64,000 nucleotides of DNA from Clostridium cylindrosporum DSM 605 (GCF_001047375.1 NZ_LFVU01000004.1:62001-126000), one strand, 5' to 3'; counted from the stretch's first letter, positions 18,196 to 27,903 are shown. The notes: generated by a model from the sequence alone, not told the origin. Numbers and translations: made by a program.

Positions 18196-18501
18196 GTGAA
18201 TATTATTATGGATATAAACACTAGTACAGGTATAAAAGAAGTACTAGATAAAAAAGACAAACCTTTTGTAATTAGAATCTTTATAACTACAATAGGATGA
18301 GACGGTCCAGGACTTGGGATTGCTCTGTATGAGCAAAAAGAAAATGATAAAATAATAGAAGTTGATGGTATAAAGTTCTATCTAGATAATGGTGTACAAG
18401 AATTCCCTAGTGATATTCAAGTATTTACCCTTGATGAAAGATTCGGTGGAACTGGTGAATTTATGGCCAAATATACAGGGGTTCAAGGTTGTTCAATTTA
18501 A
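18196..18501 (+). CDS. HesB-like selenoprotein with in-frame TGA read as selenocysteine
   Basis: A 102-codon gene split by TGA at 18298-18300 (codon 35). Reading through gives ITTIG-U-DGPGLGIALYE, aligning Sec exactly with Cys in the upstream paralogue (ISTIS-C-GGP). The frame stays homologous on both sides: MDINTSTGIKEVLDKKDK before, and IEVDGIKFYLDNG, DERFGGTGEF and a C-terminal GCSI after. GTG 18196 is the start, with GAGGTG at 18184-18189. The HesB-like family is known to contain natural selenoproteins with Sec at this cysteine. A short hairpin lies directly after the TGA, as bacterial SECIS elements do. No selABCD genes are in the window. Repeat R3 begins 8 bp after the stop. A plain nonsense mutation is less likely, because the 67 codons after TGA remain conserved. 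Confidence 0.85.
18298..18335 (+). promoter_or_regulatory. Candidate bacterial SECIS hairpin
   Basis: Directly after the TGA, GGTCCA and TGGGATT can pair with one bulged G (three Watson-Crick pairs, an A-U closing pair and G-U pairs below), leaving GGACT as the apical loop. Position and G-containing apical loop fit bacterial SECIS elements. Judged by eye only. Confidence 0.5.
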
Positions 18502-18509
18502 GGGCTTTG

Positions 18510-18738
18510 ATGTAAACTTGTGCTCTTGCAGAAGTGGTATATAGGCTTAAAAACAACGAGAGCTTCAAATAGATTTTCTAATCTGAAAAATAGCCTTAGA
18601 CTAAGTGTGACATCTAAATCGCTTTGCTTGCCGATGTCTTCTAAGTCTAAGGCTATTTTTACAGATAAGAGTCTCTAGTTTTCGCCTCTACTGTTTTAAA
18701 CCTATATACCACTTCTTGCAATGAAACTATCCTTACAT
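18510..18738 (-). repeat. Palindromic element R3 (variable-arm family)
   Basis: A 229-bp element starting 8 bp after the selenoprotein stop. The outer arms 18530-18554 and 18693-18716 pair with one mismatch and one bulge; the inner arms 18586-18602 and 18644-18660 pair perfectly over 17 bp. It is in reverse orientation, with AAAACAACGAGAGCTTCA and GATAAGAGTCTCTAG as hinges and core AAATCGCTTTGCTTGCCGAT. The ends are ATGTAAAC and CCTTACAT. Confidence 0.85.
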
Positions 18739-18783
18739 AACAAAATTAAATTTCACTTGTATACAATAACTTTTTAATATATA

Positions 18784-18816
18784 AAGAGTGTTATTTCCCG
18801 GGAAATTGACACTCTT
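18784..18816. terminator. Hairpin between R3 and R4, possible terminator
   Basis: AAGAGTGT (18784-18791) pairs with ACACTCTT (18809-18816); the loop holds a second palindrome ATTTCCCGGGAAAT. The following CTTCATTTT is a modest T run. The transcript it would end is not clear, and the surrounding 18739-18981 has no gene. Confidence 0.4.
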
Positions 18817-18981
18817 CTTCATTTTATACTTCATAATAGTTTCTTCCTATGTAAAATCTTAAGAGATATGTTTTAGGATTAATATATCTTTAGAATATTA
18901 ATTTAACAAATAAAATTTCAAACTACTCTTAATATGATAACTTCTAATTCTCGAAACAAAAGACTATTTCTCTTCTTTGTC

Positions 18982-19185
18982 ATGTAGGGATAGTTTCATT
19001 GCAAGTAGTGTAGCCTTTATATAAACCATAGAGCTGAAAGTTAGAACTTCTTATTCTAAAAAATCCCCTCTCCTTAGTAAGATATCGCACTTAGGAGAGG
19101 GGATTTTTTTGAATTAGAAATTCTTCTTGAAAGTCTCGTCGGTTTATATAAAGGCTACACTATTGCAGAAGCACTCCCCCTACAT
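18982..19185 (+). repeat. Palindromic element R4 (variable-arm family, short core)
   Basis: A 204-bp element bounded by ATGTAGGG and CCCTACAT. The outer arms 19007-19027 and 19141-19161 are perfect over 21 bp; the inner arms 19058-19074 and 19093-19109 are perfect over 17 bp. Hinges CATAGAGCTGAAAGTTAGAA and TGAAAGTCTCGTCGGTTT are present. The GGCAAGCAAAGCG core is deleted, leaving GTAAGATATCGCAC. The right end overlaps the first base of the HPP stop codon. Confidence 0.85.
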
Positions 19186-19718
19186 TAAACCGCCTTTTCT
19201 TCTTCTACTTTATTTCTATGATTTTTTATTTTATCATGAATTTTATTCATTAATATAGCCCAAACAACTAGTATAATAGTCCCTACAAGTACAGGTTTAA
19301 TAATAAAAATCGGGCTAGCCTTTGTAAGTATTGCTATTAGTGAAGTCGCCCCTGCTGGAGGATGGATTGTATTTGTTATAATCATAATTCCATTAGCAAT
19401 TGTTACTGTAAGAGCTAGAGACCACCATGTTATCCCAAACACCTTATACATAACAATTCCTGTTATTGCTGCCAGTACATGTCCACAGATTACATTTTGC
19501 GGTCTAGCAAATGGAGATTTTGGTGTGGTATATAATATAACTGCAGATGCACCAAATGATGCTATTAAAAAAGCACTATCATAATTTACAGATAATATTG
19601 TAATAAGAGAAACACCAATAAATGTTCCAATAAGAGCTAATATTAAATCAAATCTGTTTATATGGGAAAAAATATTTACCTTTTTATTATTTTCATTACC
19701 CTTTAAGTTTTCCGCCAT
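19185..19718 (-). CDS. HPP family membrane protein
   Basis: A 177-residue integral membrane protein with about four to five helices and the eponymous motif NTIHPPAGATSLIAILT near residue 115. Other HPP proteins are small transporters; a chloroplast member moves nitrite, but the bacterial substrate is unknown. The N-terminus is short and hydrophilic (MAENLKGNENNKKVN) and the C-terminus is charged. AAAGGATGGG precedes the ATG. It is monocistronic, and its stop codon touches repeat R4. Confidence 0.85.
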   Translation of the reverse strand: MAENLKGNENNKKVNIFSHINRFDLILALIGTFIGVSLITILSVNYDSAFLIASFGASAVILYTTPKSPFARPQNVICGHVLAAITGIVMYKVFGITWWSLALTVTIANGIMIITNTIHPPAGATSLIAILTKASPIFIIKPVLVGTIILVVWAILMNKIHDKIKNHRNKVEEEKAV

Positions 19719-19863
19719 GATATCCCATCCTTTCTCTAAATAATATAATTAAAACATTTTTCATCATAAATATCGGTTGCCACAGCTACAAATATCTCCA
19801 GATAAATTTAATAGTTCCTTACTCTATTTAGTATAATATATTATTCAACATGAGAAAACTCTA

Positions 19864-19905
19864 AAAGGGCTGGTAAAGGTTAAACCATCTACCAGCCCTT
19901 TCTTA
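19864..19905 (-). terminator. Terminator of the SDR gene
   Basis: A 12-bp perfect stem (19864-19875 with 19890-19901) with an inner GGTT/AACC pairing, immediately after the SDR stop at 19909. Confidence 0.85.
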
Positions 19906-19908
19906 TAT

Positions 19909-20658
19909 TTATTTAAAGTTTATATATCCATCATCTACAAATACAACTTGTCCATTTATTCCGCTAGCTTCCTCTTTAGCTAGAAAAACTACAACATCTG
20001 CAATTTGTTCTGGCTCTAGAATTTCTTTTCTTGCATGCATATTTTTTAGGTAATCTAGTGCTTGTGCCTTTAATTCTGAAATCATTGGTGTGTTAATAAC
20101 TCCAGGACCTACCCCTACAACTCTAATTCCATATGGAGCAAGATCCATTGCTGCCGACTTTGTAAGCATTTCAACAGCTGCCTTACTTGTTGCATACCCC
20201 ATCATTGTAGGACCTGTAATTCTAGCTGCAATTGATGCTGTATTAATTATTGTACCTTTTTTATTAAGTTCTATAAGCTTTTTACCAAATATATGTATTC
20301 CATTGAAAACCCCATGTTGATTAACACCTATAACCTTTAGATAATCCTCTTCAGTTTGTTCTAAAAAAGGTTTATTTATAGTAATTCCTGCATTATTAAA
20401 TAAAATATCTATAGTTCCAAATGCTTCAAGAGTTTTTTCAATCATATTCTCTACACTTTTGTAATTACTAACATCAACCTTTACATATGAAACATTTTCG
20501 TTAATTGTTCCTAACTCTTCAGCAACTGCTCTAGACTTTTCCTCTCCTGTTCCAGCAATCATTACCTTAGTACCTTCTTTTAGGAACCTTTCTGCTGATA
20601 CACGTCCTATTCCACTTGTTCCTCCAGTTATAATTACAACTTTATCCTTCAATGACAT
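19909..20658 (-). CDS. Short-chain dehydrogenase/reductase (SDR), FabG-like
   Basis: A 249-residue classical SDR that reduces or oxidises a carbonyl/hydroxyl with NAD(P). The cofactor loop TGGTSGIG is at residues 11-18, LFNNAGI near residue 87, and the catalytic residues are a Ser in NTASIAA, then YATSK (Tyr and Lys) near residue 153. The C-terminal GQVVFVDDGYINF is typical. GGAGGAG precedes the ATG. The substrate cannot be predicted; no pathway neighbour helps. It is monocistronic. Confidence 0.88.
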   Translation of the reverse strand: MSLKDKVVIITGGTSGIGRVSAERFLKEGTKVMIAGTGEEKSRAVAEELGTINENVSYVKVDVSNYKSVENMIEKTLEAFGTIDILFNNAGITINKPFLEQTEEDYLKVIGVNQHGVFNGIHIFGKKLIELNKKGTIINTASIAARITGPTMMGYATSKAAVEMLTKSAAMDLAPYGIRVVGVGPGVINTPMISELKAQALDYLKNMHARKEILEPEQIADVVVFLAKEEASGINGQVVFVDDGYINFK

Positions 20659-20746
20659 GAGACTTCTCCTCCTTCGTTTCTATAGAATATTGTGTATATT
20701 CACAATTATATCACATTTCTATTTACAATTACTTATTCATTAATCG

Positions 20747-20786
20747 AAAAGGTAGGCAATTTAATTAAATTGCCTACCTTTTTTCT
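20747..20786 (-). terminator. Terminator of the first chemoreceptor gene
   Basis: A 36-bp perfect palindrome (20747-20782) with AAAAGGTAGGC and GCCTACCTTTT ends, ending 3 bp before the chemoreceptor stop at 20785. Confidence 0.85.
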
Positions 20787-22899
20787 ATACCTTAAACTTA
20801 GAAATGCTACTAGATATTTCTTCACTACTTCTTACTACTTGACCACAAATATCCTTTACATTTTCAGCCTCGTTTAATACATCCATAACTTTATTAGCAA
20901 CATCACTTGTTCCCATTGCTCCTTCAGTAGCTGCTGATGCAATTCCATCAACTAATGAGTTTGTTTCCTTTATTGACTCTAATATCTTCTCTGTGGACTT
21001 AGTGAATCCATTTGAAATTTTTGCAAAAACCTCAGCATCCTTATTGTATTGCTGCGCTGCTTTAATCATCTTTCCGTAGTCAACAGACACATTTTCATTT
21101 AAGAACTCTAACATACTATTAGAACTATCAACTAACTTTTGTACAGAGGTAGTAACCTTATTAGTTATATCTTGAATTTCTCCAACAGTACCCTTAGATG
21201 ATTCTGCAAGCTTTCTTATTTCCTCTGCAACTACTGCAAAGCCTCTTCCTGACTCTCCTGCTCTTGCTGCTTCAATTGCAGCATTTAATGCAAGTAGATT
21301 AGTTTGTTCTGTGATTTCCATTATAGACTCTGATAGCATCTGAATTTTTGATACTTCCTTAGACTCATCTAGTGCCTCGGCTAACTTACCACTGGTTTCA
21401 CTTATTATTCTTTCTCCTTCTTTAATAGCCTCCATAAACTCATTTTTCAATTTAGCTGCTCTAACTGTAATTTCCAATGCAAGGTTATTTCCCTCTTCTA
21501 TTTTAGTAGCCACTTCTTCAACTTCCTTCTCTACTTCCATAGATGAGCTACTCATTTCCTGTGCTGATGCTGCTGTTTGCTCTATATTAGCTGATAATTC
21601 CTGGGTTATAGCTGAAACATTTTCAATATTTGTTGTTAGGGTATTTATACCTTGTATAGCTTTGTTTGCAAAGTCATGCACATTATTCGATTCCTTTTGA
21701 AAACTATTTAGTGTATCTCTTGTATTCTCCTTCATTTGAAGCAAAGACTTACCTAACACTCCTATCTCATCAACTCTATTAATCAAAGCATCAGGTATAT
21801 ATTCTGTAAAATCTGCTTCTCCCATCCTCTTCATATATCTTGATGATAGTTCTATAGGCTTCACAATCTTCTTAGTAACTAAAAACACTAGTATAATTGA
21901 AATAACTATAACTACAAAGCTAATAATTATTATTCCTTTCAAAATATCATTATATCCTTTATATATACTCTCCTTTGGTATATATGCTCCAAATCCCCAT
22001 TGTCCTTCTATTCCCTTTATGTGAATAGGAGTAAATATACTTATTGAACCATTTGACTCATATTCTACTCTCTTATTTTCTATTATTCCTTTAACAATTT
22101 TCTCTGCTTTATCAGCCTGTCCAAATGTCCCTAGAACTTCATGTAATTTCTTTCCTACTGAATCCTGTAATTGACCCTGAGCCATAACACTTCCTTTGTC
22201 TGTTACTAATGAAGCATACCCATTAAGAGGCTTTGCTTCTACAATCATTTTTTGGAAACTATCTAAACTAATATCTCCTCCAGTTATCCCTATGAAATTT
22301 CCATCTTCATCGAATATAGGTACAACAACTGCAGTAATCCATGAAACCTTCCCCCCTGCTTCATACTTAATAGGTTCCATTAAAAAAGGCTTTTTAGTTG
22401 TTTTAGCTATTTGATAGTAATTCTCTTCACTAGTATCATCGTAGTCTGTTATAGCTTCTACAGTTACAGAGGATTCACCTTTAGAAAGATATGTTATAAA
22501 TCTTCCTGTTGAATCATGTCCTACCTTATTAATATAGGCACTATCCTTTCCATCATAGGCATTAGGCTCAAAAACTACATATAACCCATCTAGATAATTA
22601 TTTTTCTCTAAATATCTCTTTAAGGTTTCTATTGCTTCTTCTCTAGGAACATTTTTATTTATCTTTGAACACTCCATATAACTAGACATAGCAAGAGTTG
22701 ATTGAGCCGATGCGTTTAACTTATTTATAATATCCTTTGAATATGCATTTGCTATTTCTCTTCCATAACTCTTTGAATCATTTAAGGCAGTTCTTCTAAC
22801 TTGAATAAGTATAATAGAACTAATAGCCACTATAACCCCTAACACAAGCAAAGCTACTATTAAACTTATTTTTGAAGATAGCTTCCTTAGACTAAACAT
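20785..22899 (-). CDS. Methyl-accepting chemotaxis protein with dCACHE sensor
   Basis: A chemoreceptor of about 704 residues. A first membrane helix (about 12-32) is followed by a dCACHE extracellular domain containing [19 protein letters not shown] and [15 protein letters not shown] second helix (about 315-337), a HAMP linker and a cytoplasmic signalling hairpin follow, with the invariant tip [22 protein letters not shown] 22899 has AAGGAGGGG upstream; a longer in-frame start at 22923 precedes that site. CACHE domains often bind amino or organic acids; the ligand is unknown. No C-terminal CheR-binding pentapeptide is seen. Confidence 0.93.
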   Translation of the reverse strand: MFSLRKLSSKISLIVALLVLGVIVAISSIILIQVRRTALNDSKSYGREIANAYSKDIINKLNASAQSTLAMSSYMECSKINKNVPREEAIETLKRYLEKNNYLDGLYVVFEPNAYDGKDSAYINKVGHDSTGRFITYLSKGESSVTVEAITDYDDTSEENYYQIAKTTKKPFLMEPIKYEAGGKVSWITAVVVPIFDEDGNFIGITGGDISLDSFQKMIVEAKPLNGYASLVTDKGSVMAQGQLQDSVGKKLHEVLGTFGQADKAEKIVKGIIENKRVEYESNGSISIFTPIHIKGIEGQWGFGAYIPKESIYKGYNDILKGIIIISFVVIVISIILVFLVTKKIVKPIELSSRYMKRMGEADFTEYIPDALINRVDEIGVLGKSLLQMKENTRDTLNSFQKESNNVHDFANKAIQGINTLTTNIENVSAITQELSANIEQTAASAQEMSSSSMEVEKEVEEVATKIEEGNNLALEITVRAAKLKNEFMEAIKEGERIISETSGKLAEALDESKEVSKIQMLSESIMEITEQTNLLALNAAIEAARAGESGRGFAVVAEEIRKLAESSKGTVGEIQDITNKVTTSVQKLVDSSNSMLEFLNENVSVDYGKMIKAAQQYNKDAEVFAKISNGFTKSTEKILESIKETNSLVDGIASAATEGAMGTSDVANKVMDVLNEAENVKDICGQVVRSSEEISSSISKFKV

Positions 22900-23189
22900 A
22901 AAACCCCTCCTTAATACATCCAACTAAGAATAATATCCAATTCTTAGTAATCAAAATATAAGCAATGTCATTGAACTTTTTTTACAATTAAGCACAATAT
23001 ATATTTATAAATAAACTTATTAGATCCTAGTATTGTAAATCTAACCAAAAATGATTTATATGAGGAAAATTTGATTTGCAGAAAACCATTTACATAAAGT
23101 AATATTGAATTAGCTAGATAATATATACATACTTCTCTAGCAAGAGAAATATTCGCAAATTAAAACTTACTCAAAGGGAGAGTATATAA

Positions 23190-24356
23190 ATGATTGATAA
23201 GTTACTAATGGAAATTAAAGATAAACTTATAGACATTAGACGTGATCTTCATAAAATACCTGAAATAGGCTGGAAGGAATATAAAACTACAGCATATATT
23301 AAATCTATTTTAGAAGAAATAGGTCTTGAAATAGAAGAACACTCTCCAACTGGAATAGTTGGAATATTAAAAGGAGCTGAAGATGGCAAATGCATACTAC
23401 TTCGTGCAGATATTGATGCTTTAAACACCTCTGAAAACAACGATATTCCCTATAAGTCTTGTCATAGTGGCTTTATGCATGCCTGTGGACACGATGCACA
23501 TATAGCCTACACTCTAGGATGTGCAATGATTCTTAAGAAACTTGAAAATCAAATAAAAGGCTGTGTTAAGTTTGTATTTCAACCTAATGAAGAGGGAAGC
23601 TGTAATGATAGTGGAGCTAAGATAATGATCGAAAACTCTATACTTGACAATCCTAAGGTAGACTATGCACTATCTGGTCATATATGGCCTTATATACCTG
23701 TAGGTGAAATAGGAATTGTAGATGGATGTGCTATGGCTTGTCCTTCTCAATTTAGTATTGAAGTTATAGGAAGAGGTGGCCATGGTGCCCTACTATATCA
23801 AAATATTGATCCTATTCTTATACTTAACCAAATATATATGTCACTTCAGGGAGTTGCAGCACAAAACAGTCCTCAAGAGGACCCAATAATAATATCTGTT
23901 GGTCAATTTCATGCAGGAACAAGGGATAACGTAATTCCAGACACCGCAATGATGTCAGGAACAATTAGAACCCTTAGCCTCGATACTACAGAAAGAATAA
24001 AGAAAAAAATCGAGTCAATAGTATCCTCAATAACTCAAGGTCATGGAGCAAACTATAACTTCCAAATATCATCAGGTGTACCTACGATAAACCACAGAGA
24101 AGTTGTAGATATATTACTAAACCTAAACAAAGATCAAAGCTATAAAACCTATTCATTAAAACATGGAGCAATGACTGGAGATGACTTTGGGCACTTTAGT
24201 AAAAAAGTTAAATCCTGCTATGTATATATAGGAACAAGAAATGAAGAAAAGGGAATCTTAAACCCTCTTCATAGTACAGAATTTAATATAGATGAGGATA
24301 GTATAATAGTAGCTACTAAATTTTTCTCACATTCTATATTAAATATGTTAAGTTAA
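23190..24356 (+). CDS. M20 family metal-dependent amidohydrolase
   Basis: A 388-residue M20D-type aminoacylase/carboxypeptidase (hippurate hydrolase/amidohydrolase subgroup) that splits N-acyl amino acids. Metal-ligand motifs are present: LLRADIDALN, MHACGHDAHIA (Cys and His ligands near residue 100) and FQPNEEGSCND (catalytic Glu). The dimerisation-domain signature GRGGHGALLYQNIDPI and SGTIRTLS are visible. AAAGGGAG lies 9 nt before the ATG. No clear terminator follows; 206 bp further the repeat R5 begins. Confidence 0.9.
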   Translation: MIDKLLMEIKDKLIDIRRDLHKIPEIGWKEYKTTAYIKSILEEIGLEIEEHSPTGIVGILKGAEDGKCILLRADIDALNTSENNDIPYKSCHSGFMHACGHDAHIAYTLGCAMILKKLENQIKGCVKFVFQPNEEGSCNDSGAKIMIENSILDNPKVDYALSGHIWPYIPVGEIGIVDGCAMACPSQFSIEVIGRGGHGALLYQNIDPILILNQIYMSLQGVAAQNSPQEDPIIISVGQFHAGTRDNVIPDTAMMSGTIRTLSLDTTERIKKKIESIVSSITQGHGANYNFQISSGVPTINHREVVDILLNLNKDQSYKTYSLKHGAMTGDDFGHFSKKVKSCYVYIGTRNEEKGILNPLHSTEFNIDEDSIIVATKFFSHSILNMLS

Positions 24357-24562
24357 TTGATTTAATATAGAAGTGAAGAGATGAAAGAGATTAGGCTGTT
24401 TTAGAGTAGATTATATTTGATAAGAGAATTATTTGTGCTACGCACTGTTTCTTAAGTAATTTATTGAATCCTTAGGAAAGTGTAGTCAAATATTGAAATA
24501 AGGATAAGTATAATTTACTAAACATATTGGCCTAACGGCCTAAATATAAAGTGAAGTATTTT
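24357..24562. other. Non-coding region between M20 gene and R5
   Basis: No open frame or strong terminator was seen. A weak hairpin TTGGCC-taac-GGCC lies near 24529-24541 without a T run. Confidence 0.4.
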
Positions 24563-24794
24563 AGATAAGAATAGTTTCTTTGCAAGTAGTGGGGTCAATC
24601 CCTAAATCAATAGAGTCAAAAACTAGAGATTCTTATCTGCTTAAATATGCTTATACTTAGTAAGATATCGGCAAGCAAAGTGGTTTAGATATCGCACTTA
24701 GTATAAGCATATTTAGGAAGATTAGAATCTCTGTTTGAAGATCTCGTCGATTTAGGGATTGACCCCACTACTGCAAGAGCACAAACTTTCTATA
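24563..24794 (+). repeat. Palindromic element R5 (variable-arm family)
   Basis: A 232-bp element ending 8-9 bp from the stop codon of the minus-strand HEPN gene. The outer arms 24585-24608 and 24750-24773 are perfect over 24 bp; the inner arms 24642-24657 and 24700-24715 are perfect over 16 bp. Hinges AATAGAGTCAAAAACTAGAG and TGAAGATCTCGTCGATTT and core ATCGGCAAGCAAAG match the family. The terminal sequences are more diverged (CTTTCTAT). Confidence 0.85.
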
Positions 24795-24802
24795 AAACAT
24801 TC

Positions 24803-25207
24803 TTATATTATATCCTTCAGCTCTTCCTTAATTATAATATTCATATCATTATATACATTTAATGCAAACTCTACATCGCTTTTTTTAACCCATAAAGGGT
24901 CCTCACTTGGATACTTATCTTCTATATAAAAGGAGCTTAGAAATGGGCAGTCCCCTTTAAATTTTATAAATTTAGGATTTCTATCCGCTGCTATATTTAC
25001 AAGGCTAATAAGACTATGTCCATCCATAAGTTCTCCTGTCTCTACTAAAACATACCCTTTTAAATTTTTTTCAATTGCTTGTTGAATATGGAAGCATATT
25101 ATGCCCATATCCCCTCCATTATCTAGCAATATAATAGCAGAATCTATATGCTTCTTTGATAGGTAAATCCAATCAACTCCTCTAAATTCACTTAACTTAA
25201 ACGACAC
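24803..25207 (-). CDS. HEPN domain protein (HEPN/MNT type, no catalytic motif)
   Basis: About 134 residues matching the classic HEPN fold: four helices with FHIQQAIEKNLKGYVL (residues 39-54) and the loop DGHSLISLV. The end of the domain reads FYIEDKYPSEDP, where active HEPN toxins usually have R-x4-6-H; that motif is absent, so RNase activity is doubtful. GTG 25207 is the likely start, 8 nt after GGAGG; GTG 25216 overlaps that site. These proteins usually pair with a minimal nucleotidyltransferase, but none is adjacent. Repeat R5 lies directly downstream. Confidence 0.7.
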   Translation of the reverse strand: MSFKLSEFRGVDWIYLSKKHIDSAIILLDNGGDMGIICFHIQQAIEKNLKGYVLVETGELMDGHSLISLVNIAADRNPKFIKFKGDCPFLSSFYIEDKYPSEDPLWVKKSDVEFALNVYNDMNIIIKEELKDII

Positions 25208-25380
25208 ACAAATCACCTCCGTTAGAAATATATAGTAAGTACATGTTTCCTATTTATTGTATAGTATTACCTCACTAAAATTATCGTCATATTTTGGTAA
25301 AAATAAACCTTAATTCCACTGCTTCAATATTCTTTTTAATAATTAACTATACTTTTACAATATCTTTCATTAAAAATAAC

Positions 25381-25418
25381 AAAACCTGCACAACATTTTG
25401 TTTGCAGGTTTTATTTTT
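25381..25418 (-). terminator. Terminator of the SBP-GGDEF gene
   Basis: AAAACCTGCA (25381-25390) pairs perfectly with TGCAGGTTTT (25403-25412), 13 bp downstream of the gene's stop on the minus strand. Confidence 0.75.
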
Positions 25419-25425
25419 ATTTAAA

Positions 25426-27903
25426 TTATATATTATTATTTAAATCCAAACTTACTTCACCTTTATACTTACTTGGTAAAATAGTAACTATAGAACCTTC
25501 TCCCTTTCTCTTCTTTGATACATACATAGCCTTGTCTGCAAACTTAAACAGCTCCCCTATACTTCTACTATGAAAATTGTAAAGAGATACTCCTATAGAA
25601 CAGCACACAGTTACAGTTTTTAAGCCTATGTATTTTTCAATTGTTAACTTGTCTGATAGCATACATTTAAGTTTTTCTAATTCTTCATCACTTGATATAC
25701 CATGTTTATAGAATCCAAACTCATCCCCGGATATTCTGAAAACCACTGTACTTCCATCAACTAATGATTTTAAAATATTAGCTATTTCTATAAGTATTCT
25801 ATCACCTTCATTATGTCCAAATGTATCATTATAGTATTTGAAGTTATTTACATCTATAAATGCAAGGGCTCCATATACATCACTATCCATTTTAATTAGT
25901 TCTTCTATTTTATTTTCGTAACAATTTCTATTATATAGTCCTGTTAACTTGTCTAGATTCAGCTTTTTATTAAGAGTTTTTCTTTTATTTATGTCATCAC
26001 TTATATCTAATACAATAGATGTTACTTCGCCATCGCTCTCAATTTGAGCATATTCTCTAAAGTATTTCTTTAATCCATCTACGTAGGCTGAATACTCTAT
26101 TTCAAACTTTCCTGTACTTCGCGCCTTTTCATAAATGCTTCTATACTCTTCCTCAGTGATATTAATTACTTTTAAATACCTAGAAAAGTTAGAAATATCC
26201 ATATCTTCTAAAAGTCTAAACTGTGTATCAGATGTAACTTCACCTGTATCTAATCTAATTGTTATAACGTCAATTCTAGGATCCTTTTTAAGTACATATT
26301 CAAGTTTTCTTTTAATCTTACTATTTCTCTTATTAGCTATTGCTACCAAAAATATTAGTAAAAAGCAAATAAGCATAAGTATAATGGCTACTTTTATCCC
26401 TAAATCATACTTTTCCTTAGTTTTATCAATTATAGAAATATAGTTATCTTGAAACTTTCCTTGAATTTTCTGTGCATCTGAACTATTCCCCATACTCTCA
26501 ACTAAATATGTATGTATAACCTTTTTCATTATGCTTCTTAAAACTTTATCAGAATTTTCTAGGTTTACATAAAAATCAATATATGCATCTATTCTATTTA
26601 TTTTTCTTATATTATCCTTACTTTCCTTTGTAACCATATACTCAAATGTGTCATCATCAACAATCATATAGTCTATTTGTGAATTATTAAAAGCATCAAG
26701 AAGTTCATCTTGATTCTTATATTCTATTACATTAGACTTCATATAGTAATTTATCTTATCAAGCTTGTACCTTGATAATGAAGCAACTTTATAATTAGGC
26801 AAACTATGAAAGTATTCATACCTATTTCCATCTTGTTTTCCTACCATTATAAGTGGACTTGAATAAATCTTTTCCTTATTCTCCTCTTCTATATCTAAAG
26901 GGGATGTATCTATTTTCATATCTGTCTTTTCATTTAGATTATCACTATATAGCACCTTAATTCCTGTAAAGTCCTCAAGCATTTCTCCTATTTCATGAAC
27001 TATCCCCTTTTCCTTACTTCCTTCTCTAAAGAAAATAGGATAGATATCATAACTTGTATTTAGTGTAACTTCCTTTGTTTTTTTAATATATTCTTTCTCT
27101 TCCTTAGTTAAAAATTCTTGAAATCTTAACTTAAGATTTTCCTTATAGTTGATATTATTATGTTCGTAGATTCTAGAATAAGTAGGGAATTTATTAAAAT
27201 CCTTATTCACTATATCAACTAACTTAAAATACTTTTTATTAGTTGTAGCAGCTCCTAACTTAAATGCCAAAGAATCTATATTATAAACTATTTTCAAGTT
27301 CTCTCTACCAATTAACTCCTGTCTTCTATGGTACTCTAAAAGACCTAGGTCAACTTCTTTTTTCTCAATAGCATCTAATACTTCTTTTCTTCCGTTATAA
27401 TATTTAATATTTTTAAATCTTTTTGATATTATATTTTTCGTAATAGGCCCATTTAAAGCGCCAATTATACTTTTATTTATATTTTGAGGTGTAATCTTAC
27501 TATCTTTTCTCGCAACGCACAAAAAGCTTCCTAGATGTTTATAATCCACATATCTTGTATTTTTGTTCACTTCTTCATTTATAGGAGTACCTAATAGAAA
27601 ATCTACTTTCCCTTTATAAAGAATATCAAGTGACTTCTCTACAGGAACACTTATAACCTTAACATTAAGATTTAACTCTTCTCTTAAATAATCTATAAAT
27701 GGTGAGTCATAGCCATAGGACCTTCCTTTTACTTCACGATAATTCCATTCACTTACTGTTCCTACTATTATCTTATCCTTAGAGATATCTTCTATATACT
27801 TAGAATCAGAGGAAGATATCTCCTTAATATCTGCTTGTACTACGTTAATAGAAAATATAAAAAGCATTACTAACCCTAAAAGTATAGCAAGTGTTCTTTT
27901 CAC
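25426..27903 (-). CDS. Diguanylate cyclase with two extracellular solute-binding (SBP_bac_3) domains
   Basis: An 825-residue sensor enzyme. A signal peptide (residues 1-25, ending VVQA) is followed by two solute-binding-protein family 3 domains (about 40-255 and 275-475), a membrane helix near 500-525, a PAS-like linker and a C-terminal GGDEF domain. The GGDEF domain keeps LDKLTGLYNRNCYE and DVNNFKYYNDTFGHNEGD; the active-site motif is SGDEF rather than GGDEF, a change still seen in working cyclases. The product-inhibition RxxD site is missing. Start is GTG 27903 after AAGAAGG. It likely couples an extracellular small ligand, such as an amino acid, to c-di-GMP synthesis. Confidence 0.88.
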   Translation of the reverse strand: MKRTLAILLGLVMLFIFSINVVQADIKEISSSDSKYIEDISKDKIIVGTVSEWNYREVKGRSYGYDSPFIDYLREELNLNVKVISVPVEKSLDILYKGKVDFLLGTPINEEVNKNTRYVDYKHLGSFLCVARKDSKITPQNINKSIIGALNGPITKNIISKRFKNIKYYNGRKEVLDAIEKKEVDLGLLEYHRRQELIGRENLKIVYNIDSLAFKLGAATTNKKYFKLVDIVNKDFNKFPTYSRIYEHNNINYKENLKLRFQEFLTKEEKEYIKKTKEVTLNTSYDIYPIFFREGSKEKGIVHEIGEMLEDFTGIKVLYSDNLNEKTDMKIDTSPLDIEEENKEKIYSSPLIMVGKQDGNRYEYFHSLPNYKVASLSRYKLDKINYYMKSNVIEYKNQDELLDAFNNSQIDYMIVDDDTFEYMVTKESKDNIRKINRIDAYIDFYVNLENSDKVLRSIMKKVIHTYLVESMGNSSDAQKIQGKFQDNYISIIDKTKEKYDLGIKVAIILMLICFLLIFLVAIANKRNSKIKRKLEYVLKKDPRIDVITIRLDTGEVTSDTQFRLLEDMDISNFSRYLKVINITEEEYRSIYEKARSTGKFEIEYSAYVDGLKKYFREYAQIESDGEVTSIVLDISDDINKRKTLNKKLNLDKLTGLYNRNCYENKIEELIKMDSDVYGALAFIDVNNFKYYNDTFGHNEGDRILIEIANILKSLVDGSTVVFRISGDEFGFYKHGISSDEELEKLKCMLSDKLTIEKYIGLKTVTVCCSIGVSLYNFHSRSIGELFKFADKAMYVSKKRKGEGSIVTILPSKYKGEVSLDLNNNI

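Noticed and set aside
18298-18300. TGA as a simple nonsense mutation (pseudogene)
   Set aside because: Coding homology to the neighbouring paralogue continues to the end of the frame, the TGA aligns with the conserved Cys, and the family is known for selenoproteins. Not fully excluded without finding sel genes.
25426-27903. SGDEF as evidence of a dead diguanylate cyclase
   Set aside because: Ser in the first position is found in active cyclases, and the remaining catalytic residues are intact, so loss of activity is not supported.
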